Assembly: GCA_025363015.1 (NCBI GenBank)
Contig: JANYEQ010000012.1
Span: forward strand, 1 to 48,233
Source of the DNA: Bacteroidota bacterium
GTDB taxonomy: Bacteria > Bacteroidota > Bacteroidia > B-17B0 > Aurantibacillaceae
Reading direction: 5' to 3'
DNA length: 48,233 bases
Within the stretch, counting starts at the first letter, position 1, and each line of letters begins with the position of its first letter. The notes under the pieces are model-generated. The model saw only the letters and a list, made by a program, of their open reading frames with translations. It was not told the DNA's origin and did no database searches. The translations under genes were made by a program, and so were the position numbers. This document shows, one piece after another, positions 17,014 to 25,582 of this stretch.

Positions 17014-17017
17014 CCCT

Positions 17018-17695
17018 ATGCGTATTGATATTATTAGTGCTGTGCCCGATTTAATGCAAAGCCCCTTTAACCACTCTATTTTAAAACGTGCCATTACTAA
17101 TAATTTAGTAAGCGTTAACCTTATAAACTTACGCGATTATGCTATTGAAAATAAACAAAAACAAATAGATGATTATGCGTTTGGTGGCGGTGCTGGAATG
17201 GTATTAATGATAGAGCCAATTGATAAATGTATTACTAAATTAAAAGCCGAGCGGGTTTACGACGAGGTTATTTATATGAGCCCCGATGGGGAATTATTAA
17301 CTCAAAAAATATGTAATAATTTATCGCTACTTAAAAATATAATTATTTTATGCGGGCATTATAAAGGAGTAGATGAGCGCGTGCGCCAGCATTTAATTAC
17401 TAAAGAAATTAGTATTGGCGATTATGTACTAAGCGGTGGCGAAATACCTGCTGCTGTTTTAAGCGATGCCATTTTACGATTAGTACCAGGCGTTTTAAAT
17501 GACGAAACATCGGCCCTGAGCGATTCTTTTCAAGATAATTTATTGGCGCCTCCTGTATATACTCGCCCTGCCGAATATAAGGGCTGGCAAGTACCCGAAA
17601 TTGTTTTAAGCGGCCATGCCGCAAATATTGATAAGTGGCGCCACGAGCAAAGCATAGCGCGAACAAAGTTAAGAAGACCAGAATTATTAAAATAA
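17018..17695 (+). CDS. trmD: tRNA (guanine37-N1)-methyltransferase
   Basis: A 225-residue knotted SPOUT methyltransferase that methylates G37 of tRNAs to prevent frameshifting. Seen: the N-terminal [54 protein letters not shown], the SAM-binding [13 protein letters not shown] and GDYVLSGGE trefoil-knot motifs, and the C-terminal [25 protein letters not shown]. Length is normal. It stands alone rather than with rimM and rplS, and its end overlaps the convergent SprT-like gene by 9 bases. Confidence 0.96.
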   Translation: MRIDIISAVPDLMQSPFNHSILKRAITNNLVSVNLINLRDYAIENKQKQIDDYAFGGGAGMVLMIEPIDKCITKLKAERVYDEVIYMSPDGELLTQKICNNLSLLKNIIILCGHYKGVDERVRQHLITKEISIGDYVLSGGEIPAAVLSDAILRLVPGVLNDETSALSDSFQDNLLAPPVYTRPAEYKGWQVPEIVLSGHAANIDKWRHEQSIARTKLRRPELLK

Positions 17696-18340
17696 TTTTG
17701 GAGTGTTAATAGCTGTTTCAAACACTTCAATTTCGGCTAAGGGATTAAATAAATAAGTAATATTTTTAGTTACTTCTACACATTTATATCGTTTTCTAAT
17801 TTTTTCGCCTTTTTTAAAGAGTTTATTATTGTATAAAAACAAAGTATTAATGGGTAAATTTTCTACAAAAATAGAGGTTACATCTTCATCGTGTAACTTT
17901 AGCATGCGTAATAATTGCACATCGGTACAGCTAGATGCTGCAGGGTTTATAAGGTATTTTCGTAAAGCAGCAAAAACTTCTAATGGAAAAATATCGGGTG
18001 TTAAAAAAGGTTGCATTAGGTTTTTAAAATTTTGTTTCCACTCTGCGCCATGTGGGTTAACTTTGTTTTTATGTTGATTGTAGGTTACTAAATGCGCTAC
18101 CTCGTGCACCAATGTAATTAAAAACGAAAATTTATTTAAGTTATGGTTTATGGTAATGGTATGGTTTAAGCCATTGTGTGGCTGGGTGTAATCGCCTAGC
18201 CGTGTGCTACGTTCTTTTTTTATTTTAAGTTTAAAATCAAATTCAATAATCCAGTGGGCAATAGTATTAATACTTTGCTCAGGCAAATATTTTTTTAATA
18301 TTTCTGAATTACGTTGGTACTGTATTGCCCTCACATCCAC
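17687..18340 (-). CDS. SprT-like zinc metalloprotease-type protein
   Basis: A 217-residue protein with a SprT-like domain. The metal-binding motif HEVAH (H79, E80, H83) is followed by [15 protein letters not shown], where the third ligand is expected, as in SprT and SPRTN relatives. The C-terminal part ([29 protein letters not shown]) lacks the paired zinc-ribbon cysteines of longer members, with a single Cys there. The substrate is unknown. The start is a GTG at 18340, and no in-frame ATG precedes the conserved part. Confidence 0.78.
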   Translation of the reverse strand: MDVRAIQYQRNSEILKKYLPEQSINTIAHWIIEFDFKLKIKKERSTRLGDYTQPHNGLNHTITINHNLNKFSFLITLVHEVAHLVTYNQHKNKVNPHGAEWKQNFKNLMQPFLTPDIFPLEVFAALRKYLINPAASSCTDVQLLRMLKLHDEDVTSIFVENLPINTLFLYNNKLFKKGEKIRKRYKCVEVTKNITYLFNPLAEIEVFETAINTPKLF

Positions 18341-18424
18341 AAACTAAAAATACTAAACAACAGCTTAGCTTAAATGTATTTTATTAAAAAATTATGAAGA
18401 GAGCTGTAGTGATAAATTAGGGTT

Positions 18425-19579
18425 TTATTTCATTTCAAACCCAAAATTGTAGTAACAATTATTTAGTGTGGGGAATGTTGATTTTAAATCTAAGGAATCA
18501 GCTAAATCTTTTATTAATGGTAAACCTAAGGTTTCGTTATTTACAAGGGTATCAAAATTAAATCCTTCTCCGTTATCGCCAATTTTTAGTTCAATACTGT
18601 TTTCGCTGAGTTTATTTAGTTGAATAAATACTTGGTAATTGTTAGATTTTGAAGCTGCATATTTTATTGAATTTAATAGTACTTCAGATATAATTAAACC
18701 CAAATGAATGGCTTTTTTTGTAGAAATTAAATAATCTAACCAAATTACATCTACTTTAAAACAATGATTAATTTGTGGATAAGTTACTCTAAATTCAGTA
18801 ATTAATGCTTTAATATAACTCGATAAACTAATGTTTAAGGTATGCTCATTTTCAGTAAGCATGTCGTGAATTTTGAGCATAGAAAAAATACGTCGTTCAT
18901 ATTCATCCAACAATACTTTAGATTCATTATTTTTAACACGTGATTTACTAATGCGCATTAAGCTAATGAGTATGGTTAAATTATTTTTTACACGATGATT
19001 TATTTCTCTAATTAATAAATCTTTTTCGTGTAATGCTGTTTCTAATCTATCATGCAATACTCTTCGTTTTCGCGATTCTAGTGTAGATGCTAATACAAAG
19101 GATATGCTTAAGCAAAAACTAATTTCTTCGGGGGTAAATTTTTTTGGAATCTCAGTTTTTTCGTAACATATTACACCTATTAATTCACCCGAAATTCGGA
19201 AGGGAATATCTAATAACGAAAAAATGTTATTAGGTTTTGAGTACACATCATTAAATTCTTTTGTAAGTGGGTGAGCGTATATATCTTCGGCTAAAATAAT
19301 TTTGTTTTCGTTTAAAGCATCAAAATAAATTGGAAAATCTTTTTTATTTAAAATAGAATTTTTGCTAAATTTTTTAGTGCGACTATCATATTCGCCAATT
19401 GAAATAACAGCAGTTTTTTCGGGATTAAAAAGCCAAACGCTCATTCTTTCTATTAATAAAGAGGGAAGAATACGTGTTGCAAAATCGTGCATAATCACAT
19501 CAATATCATTTCTTTTTAAAGTGTGGATTTGAGATAAACTATCCAGTTCTTCAAGTAAATTTACATCTTGATTTTGCAT
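18425..19579 (-). CDS. orphan sensor histidine kinase with GAF domain (HisKA_2 type)
   Basis: A 384-residue soluble kinase. Residues about 20-170 form a GAF-like sensor domain (RMSVWLFNPEKTAVISIGEYD, then DIPFRISGELIGVICYE). The phosphoacceptor region is LIREINHRVKNNLTI with His195, the HisKA_2 type. The ATPase domain has NSIKYAASKS (N box) and IGDNGEGFNF (G1 box), followed by LGLPLIKDLAD. No transmembrane helix and no response regulator gene nearby, so the signal and partner are unknown. It may phosphorylate a separately encoded receiver. Confidence 0.87.
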   Translation of the reverse strand: MQNQDVNLLEELDSLSQIHTLKRNDIDVIMHDFATRILPSLLIERMSVWLFNPEKTAVISIGEYDSRTKKFSKNSILNKKDFPIYFDALNENKIILAEDIYAHPLTKEFNDVYSKPNNIFSLLDIPFRISGELIGVICYEKTEIPKKFTPEEISFCLSISFVLASTLESRKRRVLHDRLETALHEKDLLIREINHRVKNNLTILISLMRISKSRVKNNESKVLLDEYERRIFSMLKIHDMLTENEHTLNISLSSYIKALITEFRVTYPQINHCFKVDVIWLDYLISTKKAIHLGLIISEVLLNSIKYAASKSNNYQVFIQLNKLSENSIELKIGDNGEGFNFDTLVNNETLGLPLIKDLADSLDLKSTFPTLNNCYYNFGFEMK

Positions 19580-19649
19580 AGGCTAATAAATATATATTAA
19601 AGATAATTTTTTTTAGGATAAAAAAAAATTATTTAGGTAAATAATAAAT

Positions 19650-20828
19650 TTAGCTTAACTTTTGATAGGTTTGCCACCAACGGTCGGGTATTTCGTTATT
19701 GGTGGCTAGCTCATAGTCTTTGTAGCTGCAGGGGATTAAGGTGTGGCGTTCAAATTTTAAATCTTTATGAGGCGGGTAGGGTATTTCCATCCACCATCTA
19801 TCGCTTTTTTTACTTTTATAAAAATTTATTTCGTACTTCTCATCTTGTAATACTACATGAAAGCGAATATAATCGTTACTAGTACGGCTAGGAAAATCGT
19901 TTTTGCGATTATAAAATCCATCTAAAAAACACCAAATCATTTGTGCGGCTAAGTGCGATGTTTTATTGCTTGTATCGTATTCGGGGTTAATTTCATAAAT
20001 ACCAAGCGATGATAATTTATCATTCATGCCGGCGTAACGCATCATTTGGCAGGCCTCTTCGGCATAAAATCCGTTTGGCGAGGCATTAGGGTTTGCAGGC
20101 GCATCTGAATGTTTTATGGCCGTAATATCAAATGTGAGCATATCTGCTTGCCTAATAATGGGCTCAGCCTCTTCAATTTTATCTCTAATTTGCCCCAAGC
20201 GATACACATCAAAATATAATTTTGTCATCATATTCAAACTGCTTTGATCAACCAAATAACTTTGATAACCAATGTTGCTATAATTAAATAAATAATTGGG
20301 TTGATGTAAAATTATTTTTCCTAAGTACGAATTATTTGTAATATCAGTATCTGGATTTCCTAAATCAAAAACGCTATCAATGGCTACAATGTTTATGGTT
20401 TGTTCTAAATCTTGATAGCCTAAAAATTGTGCGTAGGTTAAATCTTGCGAACCTCCAATAATTATGGGTACTATATTTTTGCGTACTAAAGTATCAACTG
20501 TGCTTTTTAGGGCAAAGTAAGTGTCTTCAACGCTATGTCCCGCTTTAATATTTCCTAAATCGGCTACTTTTACATTAAAACTACCGCTGTAAAGTTTGTA
20601 CAAAAAACTTCTAACGCTATCGGGAGCTAATTTACAACCATTATTATTTTGCGCATTGCGCTGCTCGCTAACACCTATAATGGCAATATTTACTGTTTCT
20701 AAATCAGGAAAATGATTAGCCTCAGAATAAATTGAAAATAAGGATCCGAATTGTAACTCTTTAAACGAAAGAGTATCGTTTATGGTTTCAATATTAATTG
20801 GGGTAAAAAAATGGGCAATATCGCTCAT
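19650..20828 (-). CDS. arginase/formimidoylglutamase-fold protein with degraded metal site
   Basis: A 392-residue ureohydrolase-fold protein. The fold is recognisable from VNIAIIGVSEQRNAQNNNG, APDSVRSFLYKLY, IIIGGSQDL, VAIDSVFDLG and LTFDITAIKHSDAPANPNAS. In true arginases these positions read GGDH, D-A-H-x-D and S-F-D-x-D. Here the metal-binding His, His and second Asp are Q128, V153 and T236, so three of six manganese ligands are gone. Similar proteins annotated as arginase or formimidoylglutamase are, as I recall, widespread in Bacteroidota. The C-terminal region (RWWMEIPYPP, IPDRWWQTYQ) is an extension beyond the catalytic fold. Function is unknown and may not be enzymatic. Confidence 0.75.
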   Translation of the reverse strand: MSDIAHFFTPINIETINDTLSFKELQFGSLFSIYSEANHFPDLETVNIAIIGVSEQRNAQNNNGCKLAPDSVRSFLYKLYSGSFNVKVADLGNIKAGHSVEDTYFALKSTVDTLVRKNIVPIIIGGSQDLTYAQFLGYQDLEQTINIVAIDSVFDLGNPDTDITNNSYLGKIILHQPNYLFNYSNIGYQSYLVDQSSLNMMTKLYFDVYRLGQIRDKIEEAEPIIRQADMLTFDITAIKHSDAPANPNASPNGFYAEEACQMMRYAGMNDKLSSLGIYEINPEYDTSNKTSHLAAQMIWCFLDGFYNRKNDFPSRTSNDYIRFHVVLQDEKYEINFYKSKKSDRWWMEIPYPPHKDLKFERHTLIPCSYKDYELATNNEIPDRWWQTYQKLS

Positions 20829-20944
20829 GGTTAAATTTTTATTAAATGTAATTTAGTTTACTATATAGAATTGCTGTAGCACAATTATTAATTAATAGCT
20901 AATTGTTAGAAACTAATACTAAGAGATTACTATTGTTTTTTTTA

Positions 20945-20952
20945 TATATTTG
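20945..20952 (+). promoter_or_regulatory. -7 promoter element upstream of aroK
   Basis: TATATTTG matches TAnnTTTG and lies about 110 bases before the aroK ATG at 21062, predicting a leader of roughly 100 bases. I see no known riboswitch in that leader. No -33 box at normal spacing. Confidence 0.35.
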
Positions 20953-21061
20953 AAAAGCGTTTAATATTACATAAACTTGAGTAATAAAAAAGGAATTAAA
21001 AAAAATGTGAGCTTCCTTCACAACACTCAACTAACAATTTATTTACAAGCAAACAGCATGT

Positions 21062-21595
21062 ATGCAATTTGATAAACATATTTTTTTAACAGGTTTTATG
21101 GGCTGTGGTAAAACCACAATTAGTAAACAATTAGCAAATCAATTAAAGTTAGACGTAATTGATTTAGATGCGTTTATAGAACAGTTAGAAGACACCACCA
21201 TACAACAAATTTTTAATACCAAAGGCGAAGCGTATTTTAGAGAATTAGAAACAAATTATTTAAAAAAAATACAACAACTCAAAAATCCTTATGTGGTATC
21301 GTTAGGTGGTGGAACTATTTGTTTTAACGATAATTTACAATGTATAAAACAAAATGGCATTTTGTTGTATATAGATTTACCCTTAAAAAATTTATTTCAA
21401 CGTTTAAATCAACCAAACAACCAGCGCCCATTATTAAATAATTTAAAAGATGATGATTTAAAAAATTTTATTAGCTTAAAATTAGAAGAACGAAAACCTT
21501 TTTATGAACAAGCGCATATCAGGCTAAATGGCTTAAAAATCTCTCCTCACAGTATAGCATTTGAATTAATTGATTTTCAAAAAAAAGATAACTAA
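21062..21595 (+). CDS. aroK: shikimate kinase
   Basis: A 177-residue P-loop kinase that phosphorylates shikimate in the aromatic amino acid pathway. Seen: Walker A GFMGCGKTT at residues 11-19, VIDLDAFIE (shikimate-binding Asp), IFNTKGEAYFRELE, VSLGGGTICF (the GGG substrate loop) and NNQRPLL (lid arginine). Length is normal. The next gene begins inside its 3' end in another frame, overlapping by 26 bases. Other aro genes are not nearby. Confidence 0.95.
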   Translation: MQFDKHIFLTGFMGCGKTTISKQLANQLKLDVIDLDAFIEQLEDTTIQQIFNTKGEAYFRELETNYLKKIQQLKNPYVVSLGGGTICFNDNLQCIKQNGILLYIDLPLKNLFQRLNQPNNQRPLLNNLKDDDLKNFISLKLEERKPFYEQAHIRLNGLKISPHSIAFELIDFQKKDN

Positions 21596-22520
21596 GGTAA
21601 TTGCATTACTACTTTTTTTAAGTACTGCTAAATTAGTAGCACAGCAAGATGCCTTATTTAATAATGAATCTAACACTATAGGCTTTAATATTGGCGCTAA
21701 TTTTGCCGTGGGAAGTCATTTTAAACGCTTAGGTTTAAATTTTAATTTTTATTATGTTTCAAATTTTTTTCAAACAAATTCTGAAATACGAAGCTATATA
21801 AATTTTAAAAATTTAGGGCCTCATAAAATTTATAGCGAACTTGTTTTATCGCAAGGCCTTGTATTTGGTTACGGCACAAAACAAATTATTTACAATCCCT
21901 TTATAAATTCGGTGAGTAACCAAACCTATTATAAAAACGCAATAGCTTACTCCTATAATTATTATTTTAATAGAATAAAAACAAAACAAGTTACAGGTAT
22001 TGCTGCATTTCAATTTAATACAATAACTGTGATTATTGAAAATGATATACTTGCAAAGCCAATGCTAGATAGGTTTAGAACGGGTGCTTTTTTAATTCAA
22101 TACCAATATCAAGATAAATTTGTAGCCGCTATTAATTGTACCATGTGGACAGGGCAAATGGGCAAACAAATGACCTTAGATAATAATAAAATATATTCTA
22201 ATTGTTATATGGATACCACGGGAGGATTATATACCAATTGTTCGCACGGCTTATTAAGTGCCCAATTTAAATACAACATTGGCTTATTACAAAATGTACA
22301 AGCAAATGTTGGAGTAGATGCTGAGCAAGTAAGAAATGCAGTTCAAAATAAGTTTATTCACGATATGAAATTTATCCCAAAAAAATGGAATAAGGCTAAA
22401 AACTGTCACATTCCTATGTTAGACGAAAATAATAATCAATATTTATATAATCAAAATCAAAAAATAAAAAAACCAACACTGTATTGGAATGTATTTAGTA
22501 ATGCCAATTTGTTTTACTAA
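21570..22520 (+). CDS. conserved exported protein, possible polymorphic toxin type 23-like domain
   Basis: A 316-residue protein with a signal peptide (KKKITKVIALLLFLSTAKLVAQQ). The body is rich in aromatic residues and alternating patterns typical of beta strands (GLNFNFYYVSNFFQTN, YKNAIAYSYNYYFNRIKT), with short conserved-looking blocks CTMWTGQMGKQ, SNCYMDTTGG, GVDAEQVRNAVQNKFIHDMKFIP and a C-terminal YWNVFSNANLFY. From memory it resembles proteins labelled polymorphic toxin type 23 in Bacteroidota, but I cannot confirm this. It lacks the long N-terminal repeats of delivered toxins and has no evident immunity gene. The only good start is a TTG at 21570 inside aroK, so translation is probably coupled to aroK. 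Confidence 0.6.
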   Translation: MIFKKKITKVIALLLFLSTAKLVAQQDALFNNESNTIGFNIGANFAVGSHFKRLGLNFNFYYVSNFFQTNSEIRSYINFKNLGPHKIYSELVLSQGLVFGYGTKQIIYNPFINSVSNQTYYKNAIAYSYNYYFNRIKTKQVTGIAAFQFNTITVIIENDILAKPMLDRFRTGAFLIQYQYQDKFVAAINCTMWTGQMGKQMTLDNNKIYSNCYMDTTGGLYTNCSHGLLSAQFKYNIGLLQNVQANVGVDAEQVRNAVQNKFIHDMKFIPKKWNKAKNCHIPMLDENNNQYLYNQNQKIKKPTLYWNVFSNANLFY

Positions 22521-22544
22521 CAAATGTTATAAAAATTTAGGTAT

Positions 22545-23396
22545 TTACTTTGCATAGTCTACCAGCCTAATGCCTTTTGCTATACTATCGCTATAAACAT
22601 AATCGTATAAAATTTCTGTCCATTGTTGTGGTGTGCGATCAGTGTAAAACACACAAGGTTCTATTGGTTTACCAAAATGTATTTTAATAGTGTTACCTTT
22701 TTGTTTAAACATTTCGTCAGGTAAAAAAAGCATTTCAATATTTGCTTTAATGCCAAGGCGTTTACGCCAACGCGCAAAATTGTAAAAAAAATTAGAGTTC
22801 TGTCCTTCTATAAAAACGGGTACTATTGGTTTGTTGTATTTTATAGCTTTGTTTATAAAGCTTTTATTCCATTCTAAATCACGTATGCCGTTATTAAATT
22901 TACGACTTACTAAGCCCGCTGGAAATACTAATATAGCAGCATCAGTAGCATATACTTTTTCTACAACTTGTAAACTATCTCTACTTTTTATATTGCCTAC
23001 TTTATTAACGCCTACAAAAACATCGCCATAATTGGTAATGTTTTTTAAAACATCGTTTACAATAAAACGCACATCGCCTCTTACTTGCCCAATGGCCTCT
23101 ACCAAAGACATGCCATCCATGCCTCCTAATGGATGATTTGACGCTATAATAACACCACCATCTTTTGGTAAATTTTCAATACCAAAACATTCTATTTTTA
23201 CATTAAAAAACTCTAAAACGGAAGTATTAAATTCTAAGCCATGAAACTGCCCCATGTGAAGCATGCCCTTATTTATATCCTCTTCATGTAATATTTTTTT
23301 TAACCAATTTATTAAAAAACGAGGCAAAAATTTATACGTGGTCTTCGTTTTTTCTCGTAAAATTTTATCTACATCTATAAATTTCCCTGTGCTCAT
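22545..23396 (-). CDS. PlsC-like acyltransferase (hemolysin/ornithine-lipid type)
   Basis: A 283-residue membrane-associated acyltransferase. The catalytic motif is NHPLGGMDG, in which His and Asp are separated by five residues rather than the four of classical PlsC; this spacing occurs in the hemolysin-like branch that includes lysine- and ornithine- or glycine-lipid O-acyltransferases. Later blocks are VNKVGNIKSRDSL, ILVFPAGLVSRK (family motif III type) and PIVPVFIEGQNSNFFYNFAR. It could make an amino lipid or a phospholipid. No partner N-acyltransferase gene is adjacent. The ATG is at 23396. Confidence 0.8.
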   Translation of the reverse strand: MSTGKFIDVDKILREKTKTTYKFLPRFLINWLKKILHEEDINKGMLHMGQFHGLEFNTSVLEFFNVKIECFGIENLPKDGGVIIASNHPLGGMDGMSLVEAIGQVRGDVRFIVNDVLKNITNYGDVFVGVNKVGNIKSRDSLQVVEKVYATDAAILVFPAGLVSRKFNNGIRDLEWNKSFINKAIKYNKPIVPVFIEGQNSNFFYNFARWRKRLGIKANIEMLFLPDEMFKQKGNTIKIHFGKPIEPCVFYTDRTPQQWTEILYDYVYSDSIAKGIRLVDYAK

Positions 23397-23585
23397 ATTA
23401 AGGTTGCTAATGTATAACGCTTATTGTTAATATCCTAAATCAATTATTTAATAATTTTTTAACCAAACAATGGTTAATTAGCCATCTACAAAACAATATA
23501 GGCAAAGCTTAAGCCAATATTTATCAAAATTATTATACAAAAAATAATGCATATTAATGCTGTTAATAACTATCAATTTTTCAAC

Positions 23586-23622
23586 AAAGTGGTAAAAAGT
23601 GTATTAAAGTGGTAAAAAGTGG
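23586..23622 (+). promoter_or_regulatory. MraZ operator: four direct repeats of AAAGTGK with 10-base period
   Basis: AAAGTGG, AAAGTGT, AAAGTGG and AAAGTGG start at 23586, 23596, 23606 and 23616, each exactly one helical turn apart. They end 43 bases before the mraZ ATG and cover the -33 region of the likely promoter. MraZ is known to bind arrays of short direct repeats of this kind upstream of dcw operons (AAAGTG-type in Mollicutes, GTGGG-type in Escherichia coli), so the cluster is very likely autoregulated by MraZ. Confidence 0.8.
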
Positions 23623-23634
23623 TAAAATTATACA

Positions 23635-23642
23635 TATTTTTG
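23635..23642 (+). promoter_or_regulatory. -7 promoter element of the dcw cluster
   Basis: TATTTTTG matches TAnnTTTG and lies 22 bases before the mraZ ATG at 23665. The position where a -33 TTTG would lie is occupied by the last MraZ repeats, so this promoter may depend on or be blocked by MraZ. Confidence 0.55.
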
Positions 23643-23664
23643 TTAAAACATTCAAAATCAAGTA

Positions 23665-24135
23665 ATGACAAGTTTAATTGGAGAATTCGATTGTAAGGTG
23701 GACGCTAAAGGGCGTTTCATGTTTCCTATCGATTTACGTAAGCAGTTAGAAGCCTTATTTGAAAAAGGGTTTGTTATTAACCGTAATCTTCATCAAAAAT
23801 GTTTGGTGCTTTATCCAATTACTGAATGGGAAAAGTTAAATAAAAAATTAAGCAAATTAAATCGCTTAATAAAAGCTAACGATGTGTTTGTAAGAAAGTT
23901 TACAGGTGGCGCTACAAATGTTGAGGCCGATTCTGCTGGGCGATTATTATTACCAAAATCATTAACCGATTATGCAACAATTACTTCTGATTTAAAAGTG
24001 CTAGGTAGTAATAATGTAATTGAATTGTGGGATAAAAAAGCATACGAAGAATTTTTAACCCAAGATATAAATATTGAAAAATTAGCCGAAGATGTGTTGG
24101 GAGGATTAAATTTTAACGACAGTGACGATGAGTAA
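23665..24135 (+). CDS. mraZ: transcriptional regulator MraZ
   Basis: A 156-residue protein with two AbrB-like SpoVT half-domains: IGEFDCKVDAKGRFMFPIDLRKQL at the N terminus and TNVEADSAGRLLLPKSLTDYA in the second half, each with the DxKGR or DxxGR turn. MraZ forms a ring oligomer that binds direct repeats before its own gene and controls the division and cell-wall cluster. The four-repeat operator upstream fits this exactly. Length is near the family norm. Its last 8 bases overlap the rsmH start, implying coupled translation. Confidence 0.97.
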   Translation: MTSLIGEFDCKVDAKGRFMFPIDLRKQLEALFEKGFVINRNLHQKCLVLYPITEWEKLNKKLSKLNRLIKANDVFVRKFTGGATNVEADSAGRLLLPKSLTDYATITSDLKVLGSNNVIELWDKKAYEEFLTQDINIEKLAEDVLGGLNFNDSDDE

Positions 24136-25033
24136 TTATCATACCTCCGTTCTTTTACAAGCCTGTATTACACATTTAAACATTAACCCTAGCGGTGTAT
24201 ATGTTGATTTAACCTTTGGTGGTGGCGGACACTCTGCCCACATTTTAAAGGTGTTAAACCAAAACGGAAAACTATTTGCTTTTGATCAAGATGTTGATGC
24301 GCATAAAAATAGTTTAAATGATAAGCGTTTCACCTTAATACCACACAACTTTAGATACCTTAAAAATTATTTGCGTTTGTATGGCATTACAAAAGTTGAT
24401 GGTATTTTGGGCGATTTAGGCGTTTCCTCTCATCAGTTTGACGAAGCTGCTCGTGGTTTTTCTATTCGTTTTGATGCGGAGTTAGACATGCGAATGAATC
24501 AACAAAATCTACTTACTGCCAAAAAAATAATTAACGAGTACAATCACAAACAGCTCATTACTATTTTTAAAGAGTTTGCCGAAATTCATAATGCTGTAAA
24601 GTTAGCAACTGTTATTATAGCTTATCGTACCGAAAAAGAAATTGTAACTACTAATGATTTAAAGGAAGCGATTAAAACTTGTACACCAAAATTTGAAGAG
24701 CATAAATATCTTGCTAAAGTTTTTCAAGCCTTACGAATAGAGGTAAACCAAGAGATAGATGCCTTAGTAGAATGTTTAACCCAATGCGTTGAGGTACTAA
24801 ATACAAATGGACGTTTGGTAGTTATTTCTTACCATAGTTTAGAAGATAGATTAGTTAAAAATATAATGAAAACAGGTAATGTAGAAGGTACTGAAGAGAA
24901 AGATATAATTTATGGAACAGTAAAAAAAGTGTTTAAAAATTTAACATCAAAACCAATTACACCAACCGAAGACGAAATAAAAAGTAATACCAGAGCACGT
25001 AGCGCAAAATTAAGAGTAGGGGAAAAAATATAA
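24128..25033 (+). CDS. rsmH: 16S rRNA (cytosine1402-N4)-methyltransferase
   Basis: A 301-residue methyltransferase, formerly MraW, that methylates C1402 of 16S rRNA. Seen: HTSVLLQACITHLNI, the SAM-binding VDLTFGGGGHSAHIL, FAFDQDVDAH, DGILGDLGVSSHQFDEAARGFS, and LVVISYHSLEDRLVKNIM. The end SNTRARSAKLRVGEKI is typical. I start at the ATG at 24128; a GTG two codons earlier is also open. It overlaps mraZ by 8 bases. A 90-base gap with a dispersed repeat separates it from the ftsL-like gene. Confidence 0.97.
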   Translation: MSNYHTSVLLQACITHLNINPSGVYVDLTFGGGGHSAHILKVLNQNGKLFAFDQDVDAHKNSLNDKRFTLIPHNFRYLKNYLRLYGITKVDGILGDLGVSSHQFDEAARGFSIRFDAELDMRMNQQNLLTAKKIINEYNHKQLITIFKEFAEIHNAVKLATVIIAYRTEKEIVTTNDLKEAIKTCTPKFEEHKYLAKVFQALRIEVNQEIDALVECLTQCVEVLNTNGRLVVISYHSLEDRLVKNIMKTGNVEGTEEKDIIYGTVKKVFKNLTSKPITPTEDEIKSNTRARSAKLRVGEKI

Positions 25034-25050
25034 AAATTAAACACTAACCC

Positions 25051-25097
25051 GTCACACTGAGCTATCATCTCGAGCGAGTTGAAGGAGTAGTAGAAGG
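25051..25097 (+). repeat. dispersed repeat copy, rsmH-ftsL junction
   Basis: GTCACACTGAGC (25051-25062) is followed by CGAGCGAGTTGAAGG and a GTAGAAGG tail (25090-25097). It matches the copy at 45758 in the TGAGC core and in the GTAGAAGG tail. It fills most of the gap between rsmH and the ftsL-like gene and is transcribed with them. Confidence 0.7.
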
Positions 25098-25123
25098 AAA
25101 ATAAAAAATAATTAACTAATAAA

Positions 25124-25576
25124 GTGGCCAATAAATTTAGAGACATACCAACTAAAACCGAAGTACTGGAGCAAGAGCAAGCTGTGGTAGAGGAAATTGT
25201 GTCTGAAAAAATAAATAAAGAAGTCAAGCCTCGTAAAAAAGGAGTATTAGCAAAAGGCTTGTCTGCTGTATTTAGTGGTACATTTTTAACAAATCAAAAA
25301 ACATTAAAGCATTTGCCGTATGTTTTATTTTTAGGTTGTATTGCTATTCTTTACATAGGCTATAACTATTATGCCGATGATAATTTAAGATTAGAAAATA
25401 AAATAAATAAAGAAATTAAAGACTCTCGGTCAGAATATATTTCTACAAAAAGTGATTTGATGTTTGCAAGTAAACAAAGCGAAGTGGCCAAAGCCACATC
25501 GCAATTGGGTTTAAAAGAACCAGTTGTACCGCCAACAAAAATACAAGTAGACAGTTTAGCATTATATAAAAAATAA
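25124..25576 (+). CDS. ftsL: FtsL-like cell division protein
   Basis: A 150-residue bitopic membrane protein: a charged cytoplasmic N terminus (about 1-64), one transmembrane segment (LPYVLFLGCIAILYIGY, about 66-82) and a short periplasmic coiled-coil-like part (NLRLENKINKEIKDSRSEYIS). The size, topology and position between rsmH and ftsI identify it as the Bacteroidota FtsL equivalent, although sequence similarity between phyla is low. FtsL works with FtsB and FtsQ to activate FtsW-FtsI. The start is a GTG at 25124, with no ATG before the membrane segment. A 6-base gap leads to ftsI. Confidence 0.8.
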   Translation: MANKFRDIPTKTEVLEQEQAVVEEIVSEKINKEVKPRKKGVLAKGLSAVFSGTFLTNQKTLKHLPYVLFLGCIAILYIGYNYYADDNLRLENKINKEIKDSRSEYISTKSDLMFASKQSEVAKATSQLGLKEPVVPPTKIQVDSLALYKK

Positions 25577-25582
25577 TTTTTT

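Noticed and set aside
20953-21061. Riboswitch or T-box in the aroK leader
   Set aside because: I found no conserved motif of a known class; only an AT-rich leader.
25051-25097. CRISPR or tandem repeat array
   Set aside because: Copies are single or paired, spread over more than 20 kb, vary in sequence and have no regular spacers.
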